From Clostridiales bacterium (GTDB lineage Bacteria > Bacillota > Clostridia > Christensenellales > Borkfalkiaceae): 64,000 bases of DNA. Both the position numbers and the translations under genes were made by a program. The stretch is from contig DPQQ01000014.1 of assembly GCA_003538975.1 (NCBI GenBank), positions 3,124 through 67,123 of the forward strand, read 5' to 3'. Numbering within the stretch: the stretch's first letter is position 1; the number at the start of each line of letters is the position of its first letter. The notes below the pieces were generated by a model. It worked only from the letters and a program-made list of their open reading frames with translations. It ran no database searches and was not told the DNA's origin. Below, piece after piece: positions 26,124 through 35,256 of this stretch.

Positions 26124-26546
26124 TTGCTTACATTTTATAAAAATGAGTAATTTACTACTTGTTTTTAATGATATAAATGTTGTGCAACATATGTATTTTA
26201 TTAAATTACGTACGTTATTTTATTTTTATAAAGGATTTTAGTTTTTTGCGTGTATAATAATCGGATAAATTGAAATGCGGCTTAAGTCGTTTATGCGCAG
26301 ACCGGTTACGGACATTTTTCCGAAAGATTGCTTTTTTAACAGGCGATAGTCTGCGGTCGCTGTTTACGTAAAGCTTTTTATTATACGAACGAAGCTCCCG
26401 TCAAGGTTTATTCGGTGGTTTTTGCGGCTTTTATTTAGCGTAATCTTTTTCATTTTCTTGCTTTATAAAGACAATAGCTATATAATATTATTAAAATAAA
26501 CTTTAACATCGGCGTTAAAAACGCCGTGAACAAAAGGACGAACCAT
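26124..26546. other. Gene-free stretch with a perfect 14-bp palindrome
   Basis: No gene is seen over about 420 bases. ATGTTGTGCAACAT (26177-26190) is a perfect palindrome and a candidate operator without an adjacent regulator gene. A GGCGTT/AACGCC hairpin lies at about 26512-26526, right before the next ribosome binding site. Confidence 0.5.
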
Positions 26547-27389
26547 ATGAAGATAAAATATCTCGGCACGGCGGCTTTCGAAGGAATACCCGCTATGTTT
26601 TGTAATTGCGAAGTCTGCAAAAACGCTTTCAAGCTCGGCGGAAAGAATATAAGAACGCGTTCATCCGCGCTTATAAACGACGATCTTCTGATAGACTTCA
26701 ACCCCGATACCGAAATTCATTATCAGACGTATCGTTTTGATATGGATAAAATAGACAACTGCCTTATAACGCACGATCATAACGATCATTTCTATCCCGA
26801 AGACGCGCTTATGGCGGGCAACGACTACGCTAAACAGAATAAACACAAAATGACTTACTGGGCGGGAAGAGCAGCGATAAGACACGCGGTTATCGTGGAA
26901 TACGGCGACGGCGGTCCGCAGAACTTCGAAAACGTTATAGGGCTTAAGGAAGTCGAAGCGTACAAGACCTATAAGATCGGCAAGTACGACGTTCTTGTGT
27001 TAAAGGCGAACCATCAGGCTGAAACCACGCCGCTCTTTTACGCAATATCGGACGGTAAAAAGAAACTTTTATACGCGCATGATTCGGGATACTTTTTTGA
27101 AGAAACGTGGCAGGCTCTTAAAGAATTCGCAAAAACGGGCAAGTTCGATCTCGTTTCGTGCGACTGCACCGGAGCCCTTCAGAAGAATTGGAGAGACCAT
27201 CACCTTTCATACGACGTCGATCTTGAAATTTTTGGTCGTATGAAAAAAGAAGGCATCGCGGACGAAAATACAAAATTCGTGGTAAATCACTTTTCGCATA
27301 ACGGCGGAGCAAATTACGACGACTTAAAACCCATCGCGGATAAAGACGGCGTCATCGTTTCGTACGACGGACTCGAAATTGAATTTTAA
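26547..27389 (+). CDS. MBL-fold metallo-hydrolase (PhnP-like)
   Basis: The 280-residue hydrolase of the metallo-beta-lactamase fold has the metal motif His76-x-His78-x-Asp80-His81 (THDHNDH). Later metal ligands are in YAHDSGYF (about 179) and NHFSHNGG (about 256). A cysteine cluster FCNCEVC at 18-24 resembles the structural zinc site of PhnP-type cyclic phosphodiesterases, so a phosphodiester substrate is likely. ATG at 26547 is preferred to an upstream GTG at 26526 because AAAGGA lies at the right distance. A glycerophosphodiesterase-like gene follows in the same direction. Confidence 0.85.
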   Translation: MKIKYLGTAAFEGIPAMFCNCEVCKNAFKLGGKNIRTRSSALINDDLLIDFNPDTEIHYQTYRFDMDKIDNCLITHDHNDHFYPEDALMAGNDYAKQNKHKMTYWAGRAAIRHAVIVEYGDGGPQNFENVIGLKEVEAYKTYKIGKYDVLVLKANHQAETTPLFYAISDGKKKLLYAHDSGYFFEETWQALKEFAKTGKFDLVSCDCTGALQKNWRDHHLSYDVDLEIFGRMKKEGIADENTKFVVNHFSHNGGANYDDLKPIADKDGVIVSYDGLEIEF

Positions 27390-27498
27390 TTTGAGCGGCG
27401 GTAGCTTCCGTTGTCCGTTAAAAAAATTTTAAGATTAAATGAGACGGAAGCCGAACCGTAATAACGTAATAAAGAGATTTGATAATAAGGAGAAAATA

Positions 27499-28245
27499 GT
27501 GAAATATCAGGCGCACAGGGGGGTAAGCTCGGACGCTCCCGAAAACACGATGCCCGCATTCGAAATGGCGGCGAAAGAAGGATACGGTATTATCGAAACC
27601 GATCCGTCGGTAACCAAAGACGGCAAAGTTATATTGTTCCACGACAGAACGATAAAAAGAACGCTGCGGATAAACGGCAACGTTCCCGAACTCAATACGC
27701 CGATAACCGAGCTTACGTATGGCGAAGTGTTAAAATACGACGCGGGATTATTTAAGGGCGAAGCGTTTAAGGGAACGAAGGTTCCGCTTCTTAAGGAGCT
27801 TTTAGATTTTGCCGAAACGGTTAAAATCCCCGTTAAAATAGACAATAAAATTTTTAATTTTACCGAAGAAGACAGATCAAAAGTTTACGACGTATTGAAT
27901 TCTTCTTCCGCGGAGATAGGTATTACTTGCCAGAAAGTCGATTTCGTACGCGACGCGATGAAGCATGTAAAAACCGCTGAAATTCATTACGACGGAGAAA
28001 TTACCGAAGAAATACTTAAAACGCTTTCTGATGAGTGCGCAGGCAAGAACCTTACGGTATGGGTGCCGATAAAGAACAGACTTACGACTTGGGTAAGCGT
28101 GCCTTTTGCGGACGAAAAGCTTTCATCTCTCGTTAAAAAGTATGCGAGACTCGGGCTGTGGATATTGGAATCCGAAGAAGACTTAGCAGCGGCTAAAGCT
28201 TTGAACGCCGATATAATCGAAACGACGGGCAGCTTAAAACCGTAA
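27499..28245 (+). CDS. Glycerophosphodiester phosphodiesterase family protein
   Basis: The 248-residue GDPD-family TIM barrel hydrolyses glycerophosphodiesters to glycerol-3-phosphate and an alcohol. The catalytic HRG...PENT motif is at residues 6-17, ETD at about 33-35 and the second His in FHD at about 47-49. The start is GTG at 27499 with AAGGAG upstream; a longer frame from 27439 lacks a ribosome binding site. It has no signal peptide, so it acts in the cytoplasm. The PhnP-like hydrolase lies 110 bases upstream, and both may deal with phosphodiesters. Confidence 0.9.
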   Translation: MKYQAHRGVSSDAPENTMPAFEMAAKEGYGIIETDPSVTKDGKVILFHDRTIKRTLRINGNVPELNTPITELTYGEVLKYDAGLFKGEAFKGTKVPLLKELLDFAETVKIPVKIDNKIFNFTEEDRSKVYDVLNSSSAEIGITCQKVDFVRDAMKHVKTAEIHYDGEITEEILKTLSDECAGKNLTVWVPIKNRLTTWVSVPFADEKLSSLVKKYARLGLWILESEEDLAAAKALNADIIETTGSLKP

Positions 28246-28361
28246 CGATATAACGATACCTGTATCGCCGAAACCGAACTATATTCAATAAAAATCGGTT
28301 TGTATCGATACGGATTGTATAACGTATCGTCGAACAACTGCCGCGCGGCATAAAATAAAGC

Positions 28362-28388
28362 GACCTGTGTCTGCGAAATATGATCGCA
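28362..28388 (+). repeat. Short intergenic repeat, copy 2
   Basis: Related to 22568-22594 with about four mismatches over 27 bases. It lies in the leader of the ABC exporter operon. Confidence 0.4.
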
Positions 28389-28427
28389 TAACAGCGCTAA
28401 GAATAAGACAAAAAAAGAGGTTACCTA

Positions 28428-30161
28428 ATGTTTAAGCTTACAAGATTTTTGAAAGGTTACAGAATAAAAACGGTCTTCGGACCGTTTTTCAAACTGATCG
28501 AAGCGGTGTTCGAACTGATAACTCCGCTCGTTGTCGCCTGGGTTATCGACACGGCTATTCCTATGGGACAGGCGGGCGATTATTCGGGGCTTATTTACGG
28601 CGGACTTATAATTTTAGGATTAGGAGTACTGGGGCTTGCGTTCGCTCTTACGGCGCAGTTTTTCGCAAGCCGTGCTTCGCTCGGATTCGGAACTAATTTA
28701 AGAAAAGAACTTTATGAACATATAAATACCTTTTCTTATGCCGAACTCGACAAATTTTCGACCACGTCGCTCATAACGAGACTCACTACCGACGTAAATC
28801 AGGCGCAGCAAGCGGTCGCGATGTTTATAAGGCTTATTCTGCGCGCGCCTTTTATAACTGTCGGCGCGATAGTTATGGCGATGATAGTCAACTTAAAGCT
28901 CTCGCTCATATTCGTTATTTCGGCTCTTATAATCGGCGCGGCTTTATGGCTTATAACGTCGCTTTCGATGCCGAAGTATAAAGAAGTGCAGGGAAGACTC
29001 GACGACGTTTCGAGACTGACGAGAGAAAATCTCGCCGGCGCGAGAGTCGTGAGAGCTTTCGGCGCGGAAGAAAGAGAAAAGAAAAACTTCGATACCGCTT
29101 CCGAAAAGTTGTCGTCGTCTTCGATAAAAGTCGGCGCGATTTCGGCGGTGCTTAATCCGCTTACTTACGCGGTACTGAATTTAGCGGTAATCGCCATTTT
29201 GTATTTCGGTGGAAAAACCGTTTATTACGGAGACCTTACTCAGGGCAAGATCATAGCTCTCGTCAACTACATGACGCAGATTCTGAACGCAATGGTGGTA
29301 TTCGCAAACCTTCTAATCACATTCACCAAAGCGTCCGCTTCCGCCGCAAGAATAAACGAAGTATTCGCGGTAACCACGTCTATGAAAGAAGGCACGGGCG
29401 CAACGCCGGACTTTAATCAGCCCGCGGTGAAGATGGAAAACGTTTCGTTCAGATACGCTTCGTCTTCGGTCGATTCGCTCGAACATATCACGCTCACTGC
29501 TCTTAAAGGGCAGAGCGTAGGTGTTCTCGGCGGCACGGGCAGCGGAAAAACAACGCTCGTAAGCCTTATCTCGAGACTTTACGACGCGACGGAAGGTTAC
29601 GTCAGCATATTCGGCAACGACGTTAAAGATTACAACAATGCGGAACTTCGCAAAATCTTCGGAGTGGTGCCGCAGAAGGCCGTTCTTTTCAACGGCACCG
29701 TGAGAGAAAATATGCTCTGGGGCGATCAAAACGCTTCGGACGAAGATATTTTAAGCGCGCTCGAAACGGCGCAGGCGAAAGACTTCGTGCTGGAAAAGAA
29801 GGGAGGGCTGGACTTTGTCGTAGAGCAGGACGGCAAAAACCTTTCGGGCGGACAGAGGCAAAGGCTGACGATTGCGAGAGCGCTTGTCGCCAAACCGGAA
29901 ATACTTATTCTGGACGACAGTTCGAGCGCGCTGGACTTTGCGACCGACGCTAAATTAAGAAAGGCTTTGGGCGTTCTTCGCGAAGAACGGGGGCTTACAA
30001 CCGTTACCGTTTCGCAGAGAGCGACGAGCGTAATGCACTGCGATATAATAGTCGTTCTCGACGACGGAAAGATCGTCGGAACGGGCACGCACGACGAGCT
30101 TATGGAATCGAGCGAAGTCTACCGCGAAATATTCCGTTCGCAGAACAAGGAGGATAAATAA
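28428..30161 (+). CDS. Heterodimeric ABC exporter subunit A (degenerate catalytic site)
   Basis: The 577-residue half-transporter has six helices (about 20-310) and a nucleotide-binding domain with Walker A GGTGSGKTT, signature LSGGQRQR and Walker B ILILDDSSS. The catalytic Glu is replaced by Asp, and the H-loop His is replaced by Gln (VSQRAT). This combination is typical of the non-hydrolysing half of heterodimeric multidrug exporters such as TM287/288 and BmrCD. The partner gene starts at the base after its stop codon. GAGG precedes the ATG. The substrate is probably a drug-like or peptide molecule. Confidence 0.92.
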   Translation: MFKLTRFLKGYRIKTVFGPFFKLIEAVFELITPLVVAWVIDTAIPMGQAGDYSGLIYGGLIILGLGVLGLAFALTAQFFASRASLGFGTNLRKELYEHINTFSYAELDKFSTTSLITRLTTDVNQAQQAVAMFIRLILRAPFITVGAIVMAMIVNLKLSLIFVISALIIGAALWLITSLSMPKYKEVQGRLDDVSRLTRENLAGARVVRAFGAEEREKKNFDTASEKLSSSSIKVGAISAVLNPLTYAVLNLAVIAILYFGGKTVYYGDLTQGKIIALVNYMTQILNAMVVFANLLITFTKASASAARINEVFAVTTSMKEGTGATPDFNQPAVKMENVSFRYASSSVDSLEHITLTALKGQSVGVLGGTGSGKTTLVSLISRLYDATEGYVSIFGNDVKDYNNAELRKIFGVVPQKAVLFNGTVRENMLWGDQNASDEDILSALETAQAKDFVLEKKGGLDFVVEQDGKNLSGGQRQRLTIARALVAKPEILILDDSSSALDFATDAKLRKALGVLREERGLTTVTVSQRATSVMHCDIIVVLDDGKIVGTGTHDELMESSEVYREIFRSQNKEDK

Positions 30162-31967
30162 ATGAAAAAGTCTTCCGTAAAAACAGAAAAAAAGATAAAG
30201 CCGCAGAATAAAAAAACAGACTTTAATTCGATAAAAAAGCTTCTTAAGTACGCCAAACCTTATCTTCCGGCGATACTTCTTGCGCTCGTGTGTTCGCTTG
30301 TACAGATAGCGGCGACGCTTGCCGCGCCCGTTGTTATCGGTAAAACGATAGACTATATTATAGGCGAAAATAACGTAAACTTCGGAATAATACTTAAAAA
30401 CGCCGGAATACTCGGCGCGCTTATAGCGGTTGCGATAATATTTCAGTACGTCAGCTCCCTTCTTATAAACTTTGCTTCGTACAGAACGATAAGAGATTTA
30501 AGAAGATTCGCTTTCAAAAAACTCAACGACGTACCGCTTTCGTTTATAGACGTGAGTTCGCAGGGCGATCTTATGTCGAGAGTCGGAAACGACGTCGATC
30601 AGATTTCGGACGGACTTATACAAGGATTTTCGCAGTTGTTCAGCGGAATAGTAACCATCGTCGGCACGCTCGCGTTCATGCTTTCGTACAATTGGCTTCT
30701 TGCCGTAGTTGTGGTTTTGTTAACGCCGCTTTCGCTCTTTGTCGCGTACTTCATCGCAAAGGGTTGCCACGATATGTTTGCCATGCAGGCGAAAAAGCGC
30801 GGAGAACTTTCCGGACTTGTAACCGAGATGCTTAATAATCAGAAGGTAGTAAAGTTATTCGGGTACGAAAAGACCGCTGAAGAACGCTTCGGCGCGATAA
30901 ACAAGGACCTTAAAAAATGGGGACAGAACGCGGCGTTTTATTCGGCGATGACAAACCCCTGCACGAGATTCGTGAACAACGTGGTTTACGTCATAGTATG
31001 TATTCTCGGGGCGTTTCTGGTTATCAAAGGGAACGGCGTTCTCGGTATGAGCGCGTTCACGGTCGGCGGACTTTCGTGCTGCCTGTCTTACGCAAACCAG
31101 TACACGAAACCGTTTAACGAAATAACGGGCGTAGTAACCGAACTCCAGACCGCGTCAGCCGCCGCGACGAGAGTTTTCGATCTGTTGGAAACTCCCGACC
31201 AGCCTTCGGACAAACATCTTCCGGAACTCAAGAGCGCGGAAGGGAATATCGAAATCGATAACGTCGACTTCTCGTACGTTAAAGAAGTACCGCTTATACA
31301 GAATTTTTCGCTTTCGGTTAAAAAAGGTCAGCGTATTGCGATAGTCGGTCCCACGGGTTGCGGCAAAACCACTTTTATAAATCTTCTTATGAGATTTTAC
31401 GACGTGGACGGCGGCTCGATAAAAGTGGACGGCGAAAACGTAAACGACGTTACAAGGACTTCATTAAGGCTCAAATACGGTATGGTTTTGCAGGACACCT
31501 GGCTTAAAAAAGGCACCGTTAAAGAAAATATCGCTTACGGCAATCCCGCCGCTACCGATAAGGAGATCGAAGAAGCAGCCAAAGCCGCTCATATTCATAA
31601 CTTTATCATGCGTATGGAAAACGGCTACGATACCGTGCTTGCCGACGACGGCGGAAACATTTCGCAAGGTCAGAAGCAGTTATTCTGTATAGCGAGAGTT
31701 ATGCTCACGCATCCGCCTATGCTTATACTCGACGAGGCGACTTCGTCTATAGATACCAGAACCGAACTCAAAATACAAAGGGCGTTTGAAGAGCTTATGC
31801 ACGGAAAGACTTCGTTTATAGTCGCGCACAGACTTTCGACCATCAAAAACGCCGACGTCATACTCGTTATGAACAAGGGTAATATTATCGAAAAGGGTAC
31901 GCATGACGAACTTCTTTCAAAACGCGGATTCTATTACAACCTTTATAATTCGCAGTTCGAAAGTTGA
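30162..31967 (+). CDS. Heterodimeric ABC exporter subunit B (catalytic)
   Basis: The 601-residue half-transporter has a basic N-terminal extension (about 30 residues), six helices (about 40-330) and a nucleotide-binding domain with Walker A GPTGCGKTT, Walker B MLILDEATSS (intact Glu) and H-loop IVAHRLS. Its signature is ISQGQKQ rather than LSGGQ. That deviant signature would face the degenerate Walker B of the partner, so one of the two sites is inactive. The gene follows its partner immediately and AAGGAGG lies inside the partner's end. A terminator follows. Confidence 0.92.
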   Translation: MKKSSVKTEKKIKPQNKKTDFNSIKKLLKYAKPYLPAILLALVCSLVQIAATLAAPVVIGKTIDYIIGENNVNFGIILKNAGILGALIAVAIIFQYVSSLLINFASYRTIRDLRRFAFKKLNDVPLSFIDVSSQGDLMSRVGNDVDQISDGLIQGFSQLFSGIVTIVGTLAFMLSYNWLLAVVVVLLTPLSLFVAYFIAKGCHDMFAMQAKKRGELSGLVTEMLNNQKVVKLFGYEKTAEERFGAINKDLKKWGQNAAFYSAMTNPCTRFVNNVVYVIVCILGAFLVIKGNGVLGMSAFTVGGLSCCLSYANQYTKPFNEITGVVTELQTASAAATRVFDLLETPDQPSDKHLPELKSAEGNIEIDNVDFSYVKEVPLIQNFSLSVKKGQRIAIVGPTGCGKTTFINLLMRFYDVDGGSIKVDGENVNDVTRTSLRLKYGMVLQDTWLKKGTVKENIAYGNPAATDKEIEEAAKAAHIHNFIMRMENGYDTVLADDGGNISQGQKQLFCIARVMLTHPPMLILDEATSSIDTRTELKIQRAFEELMHGKTSFIVAHRLSTIKNADVILVMNKGNIIEKGTHDELLSKRGFYYNLYNSQFES

Positions 31968-32063
31968 AACAAAAATTTCCCGTTGTTGCAAACATAGTAG
32001 CTATTGTAAATATATAAAATATAAAAGCTATTTTAGATATATAATAAAAAACATAAAAAGTAA

Positions 32064-32092
32064 AGCGGGCGAATTATCGCTCGTTTTTTTGC
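32064..32092 (+). terminator. Terminator after the ABC exporter operon
   Basis: CGGGCGA-ATTA-TCGCTCG stem (one G-U pair) followed by seven T. Confidence 0.82.
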
Positions 32093-32310
32093 GTGAAAAG
32101 CGGAATAAGAGCTTCATCTGCGTGGTATATGAATAGAGAAAGTAAAAGGAATTGCGGTATACAACTTGCACAAAAGTATTGTGCATTTTTATCAAAAATG
32201 ATAAATTGCAATAATAAAATATTGACAAAAAAACAGGCATTTGATATAATGCTTTACGATTTTTGCTGAATTCACAAAAAAATAAAAAACAAGAAAGGTA
32301 ATAGACCAAA
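32093..32310. promoter_or_regulatory. Consensus promoter with upstream hairpins for the AT-rich operon
   Basis: TTGACA (32222-32227), 17 bp, TATAAT (32245-32250) is a perfect sigma-A promoter. Upstream lie TGCACAA-AAGTA-TTGTGCA (32167-32185) followed by five T, and a TTTATCA/TGATAAA hairpin right after it. They may be terminators or operators. No gene is present between 31968 and 32310. Confidence 0.75.
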
Positions 32311-33297
32311 ATGTGCAAAAAAATATTTAACAAACTCACGGCTTTTTTATTGTGCCTTATAACCGCTGTCGGTTGTTCGGTTATGGTAATAAACACGCAG
32401 AAAACAGCAAAAGTATCTGCCGAATCTTGGGAAGGCTACGATTACGATCTCGAAGAAATAAACTCTTATTTAGATAATCAGGATATTTCCGACGAAGAGA
32501 TAGAAGGCGAACAAGAACGCATACACGATAAGTACGAAGAGTATATTCAGTTTGACGGAGCATATTTGAACTACGAAGAATTGCCTTATTACAGTACTTA
32601 CAGAGAAGCGTTTCCGCCTTTCCCTTACGAAGAGATCGAGAATAACGATGATATATATATTGATTATTTATATTCATTGGGATTAGACGAAGAAGATATT
32701 CAGAATATTATAGAAGAACGTAATATAATCGAGAATATCGATCTTATGAACGAAGCCGTAACAAACGAAGAAGGATATATAGATGGCGACGAGTTAATAT
32801 TATATGATTTGGATGCGGAAAATTATGCCAGATGGAGAGCATGGAATTTTAAACTCAAATGGTACATGCTTTCAGTAAATTTCGATGCAGATTTCGCTAT
32901 ATTATTTTCAATTTCTTTCTTGATTATTGATATTCTTTCATATGAACTTCAGGATGTAAAAGAATTTATACAAAATCTTCAGACCGATGCTGCGACAGAA
33001 TTATTAATGCAAGCATTTTTCTATATTCCGAATAACTTGGCAGCTCAACTTGTAGCATTAAAAAGTAATGAAGCCATTGCATATCTTATTACTTTAGTTC
33101 CTGATATAGTAAGTGCTTTAACAAGCAAGAATATTGCGTTAAAGATAATGAGAATTATTTTAAGTAAACTTTTACCGGGAATAAAAGATTGTCTCATAAC
33201 ATTATTTTATGGTTTGATTGAAAATAGAGGCTGTTATTTTCAGTTTTGCTGGTTTCCTTATAAAACTAAGTTGGGGTTAAAAATACAACCTTTATGA
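32311..33297 (+). CDS. Secreted acidic protein of unknown function
   Basis: I do not recognise the family. The 328-residue product has a signal peptide (hydrophobic about 9-27; cleavage after VSA at about 38 or a weak lipobox AVGC at 19-22). A very acidic, Tyr- and Glu-rich region follows (about 40-165). The C-terminal half is hydrophobic, with several candidate helices (about 185-310), ending in a Cys/Trp/aromatic-rich tail. AAAGG precedes the ATG. Its stop overlaps the next start (ATGA). Composition is AT-richer than most of the window. With three downstream membrane proteins it may form a secreted-effector/immunity or envelope module, which is speculative. Confidence 0.6.
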   Translation: MCKKIFNKLTAFLLCLITAVGCSVMVINTQKTAKVSAESWEGYDYDLEEINSYLDNQDISDEEIEGEQERIHDKYEEYIQFDGAYLNYEELPYYSTYREAFPPFPYEEIENNDDIYIDYLYSLGLDEEDIQNIIEERNIIENIDLMNEAVTNEEGYIDGDELILYDLDAENYARWRAWNFKLKWYMLSVNFDADFAILFSISFLIIDILSYELQDVKEFIQNLQTDAATELLMQAFFYIPNNLAAQLVALKSNEAIAYLITLVPDIVSALTSKNIALKIMRIILSKLLPGIKDCLITLFYGLIENRGCYFQFCWFPYKTKLGLKIQPL

Positions 33298-33839
33298 TAG
33301 TACTAAAAATAATTTGTTTTATAGTAACCGTGATAACTTGTGTAGTTAATGTAATCTATCTTATAAATTCAACAAAAACTTTTTCAGATAGATTTTACAA
33401 AAAATACGAGAATTACGACGACAAAAAGCTCGAAAAATATCGAAACGGATTATACAATCGTACTGATAAACAAATCGAAATGTTAAAAAAAGGCGAAGTG
33501 TTTATACTTATCTTGCTAAAACAATCTTTAATAGCATGGCTTCTTTCTGTATGCGGAACGATAACGTTTTTTCTAGGAGTGCATAATCTTGCAAAAACAC
33601 AAACCTATTTAGCTGTTTATTTGTGGTCTTTATTAGTGATATTTTTAATTTTGACCATTATACTCTTAATTGTTTATACAAAAACAGCTAAAAAAGTAGA
33701 TCTTAGATGTGTTTATAAATATTCTCCCGAATTAGGATCTGTCGATGTCCCGGATAGTCTTGTATCTTTTGTGTCTTTAGCTGTTTCGCTTAACTTTGCC
33801 GCTGATATAGGAATAATTCCGATAATATTAGGGTTGTAA
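33294..33839 (+). CDS. Small membrane protein, tandem paralogue 1
   Basis: The 181-residue membrane protein has an N-terminal helix (about 3-24), a charged loop with KKYENYDDKKLEKYRNG, two helices (about 70-97 and 104-128) and a hydrophobic C-terminus ending GIIPIILGL. It is paralogous to the next protein: both start MIVLKIIC and end in the same nine residues. It is coupled to the upstream gene by an ATGA overlap. The family is unknown. Confidence 0.65.
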   Translation: MIVLKIICFIVTVITCVVNVIYLINSTKTFSDRFYKKYENYDDKKLEKYRNGLYNRTDKQIEMLKKGEVFILILLKQSLIAWLLSVCGTITFFLGVHNLAKTQTYLAVYLWSLLVIFLILTIILLIVYTKTAKKVDLRCVYKYSPELGSVDVPDSLVSFVSLAVSLNFAADIGIIPIILGL

Positions 33840-34373
33840 ATGATAGTATTGAAAATAATTTGTCTTGTAATAACCGTAATAACTTGTGTAGTTAACGTAA
33901 TTTATCTTGTAAAATTTTGCAAGGGATTCATGGGCAAATTCAATAAAATTTATGCTACATACGGACTTGACGAAAACGAAAAATACAAAGGCTATGACTT
34001 TGATGATAATACAGTCGAAAAATTGAAAAGAACGGAAGTTGTTTTAAAAATTTTATTTCAACAAATTATAGTAAGCGTTCCTTTATCGATCATAGGTATA
34101 GCTGCATTTGCTTTCGGCATTTACGGAATCAGAAGCATGAAATGCTTTACTGTTTTTGTTTTGGCAGGATTTATATGCTATTTTATATCGATGATGGCGT
34201 CCTTATATCTGATTAAAAAACTTGCTAAAAAAACGGATACATATCTTTATGTAGGAAGAATGATGGGAAGAGGATGTTATGAAAGCATAAGCGAGAGCTG
34301 TGTTATTTCGTTCTTTGTTTCTTTCCATATAGGAGCGGTTATAGGAATAATTCCGATAATATTAGGGTTGTAA
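33840..34373 (+). CDS. Small membrane protein, tandem paralogue 2
   Basis: The 177-residue paralogue of the protein at 33294 has the same helix layout and both identical ends. The last 33 bases including the stop are identical in the two genes, and the first 70 bases are very similar, while the middle has diverged. This suggests a duplication followed by gene conversion or selection at the termini. It begins right after the previous stop codon, with no separate ribosome binding site visible except AGGG inside the preceding gene end. Confidence 0.65.
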   Translation: MIVLKIICLVITVITCVVNVIYLVKFCKGFMGKFNKIYATYGLDENEKYKGYDFDDNTVEKLKRTEVVLKILFQQIIVSVPLSIIGIAAFAFGIYGIRSMKCFTVFVLAGFICYFISMMASLYLIKKLAKKTDTYLYVGRMMGRGCYESISESCVISFFVSFHIGAVIGIIPIILGL

Positions 34374-34396
34374 GATCAATTTAAAAAGGAGAAAAG

Positions 34397-34978
34397 ATGA
34401 AATTATTTTGTCATGTTGTAACGTATGCGGCGTTTGTTTTAAGTGTATTAAGTTTAATAGTTTTGTGCTTTACGTTAAAAAGGAGATTTATGAAAAAAAC
34501 TTCGCTCATAAATGAAGCACCGGAAACAATGAGTCTCGGAATAAGGCAGGAAGACGGTATTAAAAATCCGAATACCGAAAAATCGGAAAATGAAAGAATA
34601 AAAATGTCGAATATATTCAGTAATTTTTATTTTTATGAAGCGCTGATAATTCTGGCATTTACGGTAATAGGATGTTTTGTTTGTTTTTTCGACGGCATTT
34701 CGATGAAGGATGAATGGCTGACGGTTCCGACGATAGCTTTTTTAATAGGAATGGCGGGAACGCTTGTTATTTTGAGTCCGCAAATAATCTATTACAGATT
34801 AAAGTATAACTTATCTTTTAAGCCTGATAGGGAAGAAATACCTTCCGCCGGACGCAGAATGGTGGAAAGAAGCAATTCAAGCAGAAATGCTTTTGTGTGG
34901 GAAGTTGCAGCAGCCGGATTTATGGGGATATTATCCGCCGCTACGGCATATATCTTTATGATTGATTTTATTTTATAA
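34397..34978 (+). CDS. Membrane protein of the AT-rich operon
   Basis: The 193-residue protein has an N-terminal helix (about 5-27), a polar stretch (about 30-75), two helices (about 78-97 and 107-127) and a C-terminal helix (about 168-190). The topology resembles the two upstream paralogues but the sequence is only loosely similar. AAAAGGAG precedes the ATG. It is probably the last gene of the operon that starts at 32311. Function is unknown. Confidence 0.6.
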   Translation: MKLFCHVVTYAAFVLSVLSLIVLCFTLKRRFMKKTSLINEAPETMSLGIRQEDGIKNPNTEKSENERIKMSNIFSNFYFYEALIILAFTVIGCFVCFFDGISMKDEWLTVPTIAFLIGMAGTLVILSPQIIYYRLKYNLSFKPDREEIPSAGRRMVERSNSSRNAFVWEVAAAGFMGILSAATAYIFMIDFIL

Positions 34979-35177
34979 AGTCTTTTACGTGCTTCTGAGT
35001 TATTTTGGTATAGTTTGGCTGGTACCGTTGTCGCTGAAAAACGACCGAAAAGGTTCCGATAGCGGCAAAAATTTCCGCTATATATAAATTTATTACTGAA
35101 CTGAATATAAAATTCCCGCAGATCGATATACTCAATAAACGGGAACGAATAACCATAAATACGAAAAAATAAAAGTA

Positions 35178-35214
35178 AAAATGAACGCCCTGCTGTTGCG
35201 GGGCGTTCATTTTA
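35178..35214. terminator. Bidirectional terminator
   Basis: ATGAACGCCC / GGGCGTTCAT forms a perfect 10-bp stem, with A-rich and T-rich flanks, between the convergent genes ending at 34978 and 35257. Confidence 0.9.
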
Positions 35215-35256
35215 TAAAAAAGTTATAAGGGTAGAATAATCCGGGGAAATCTGAAA

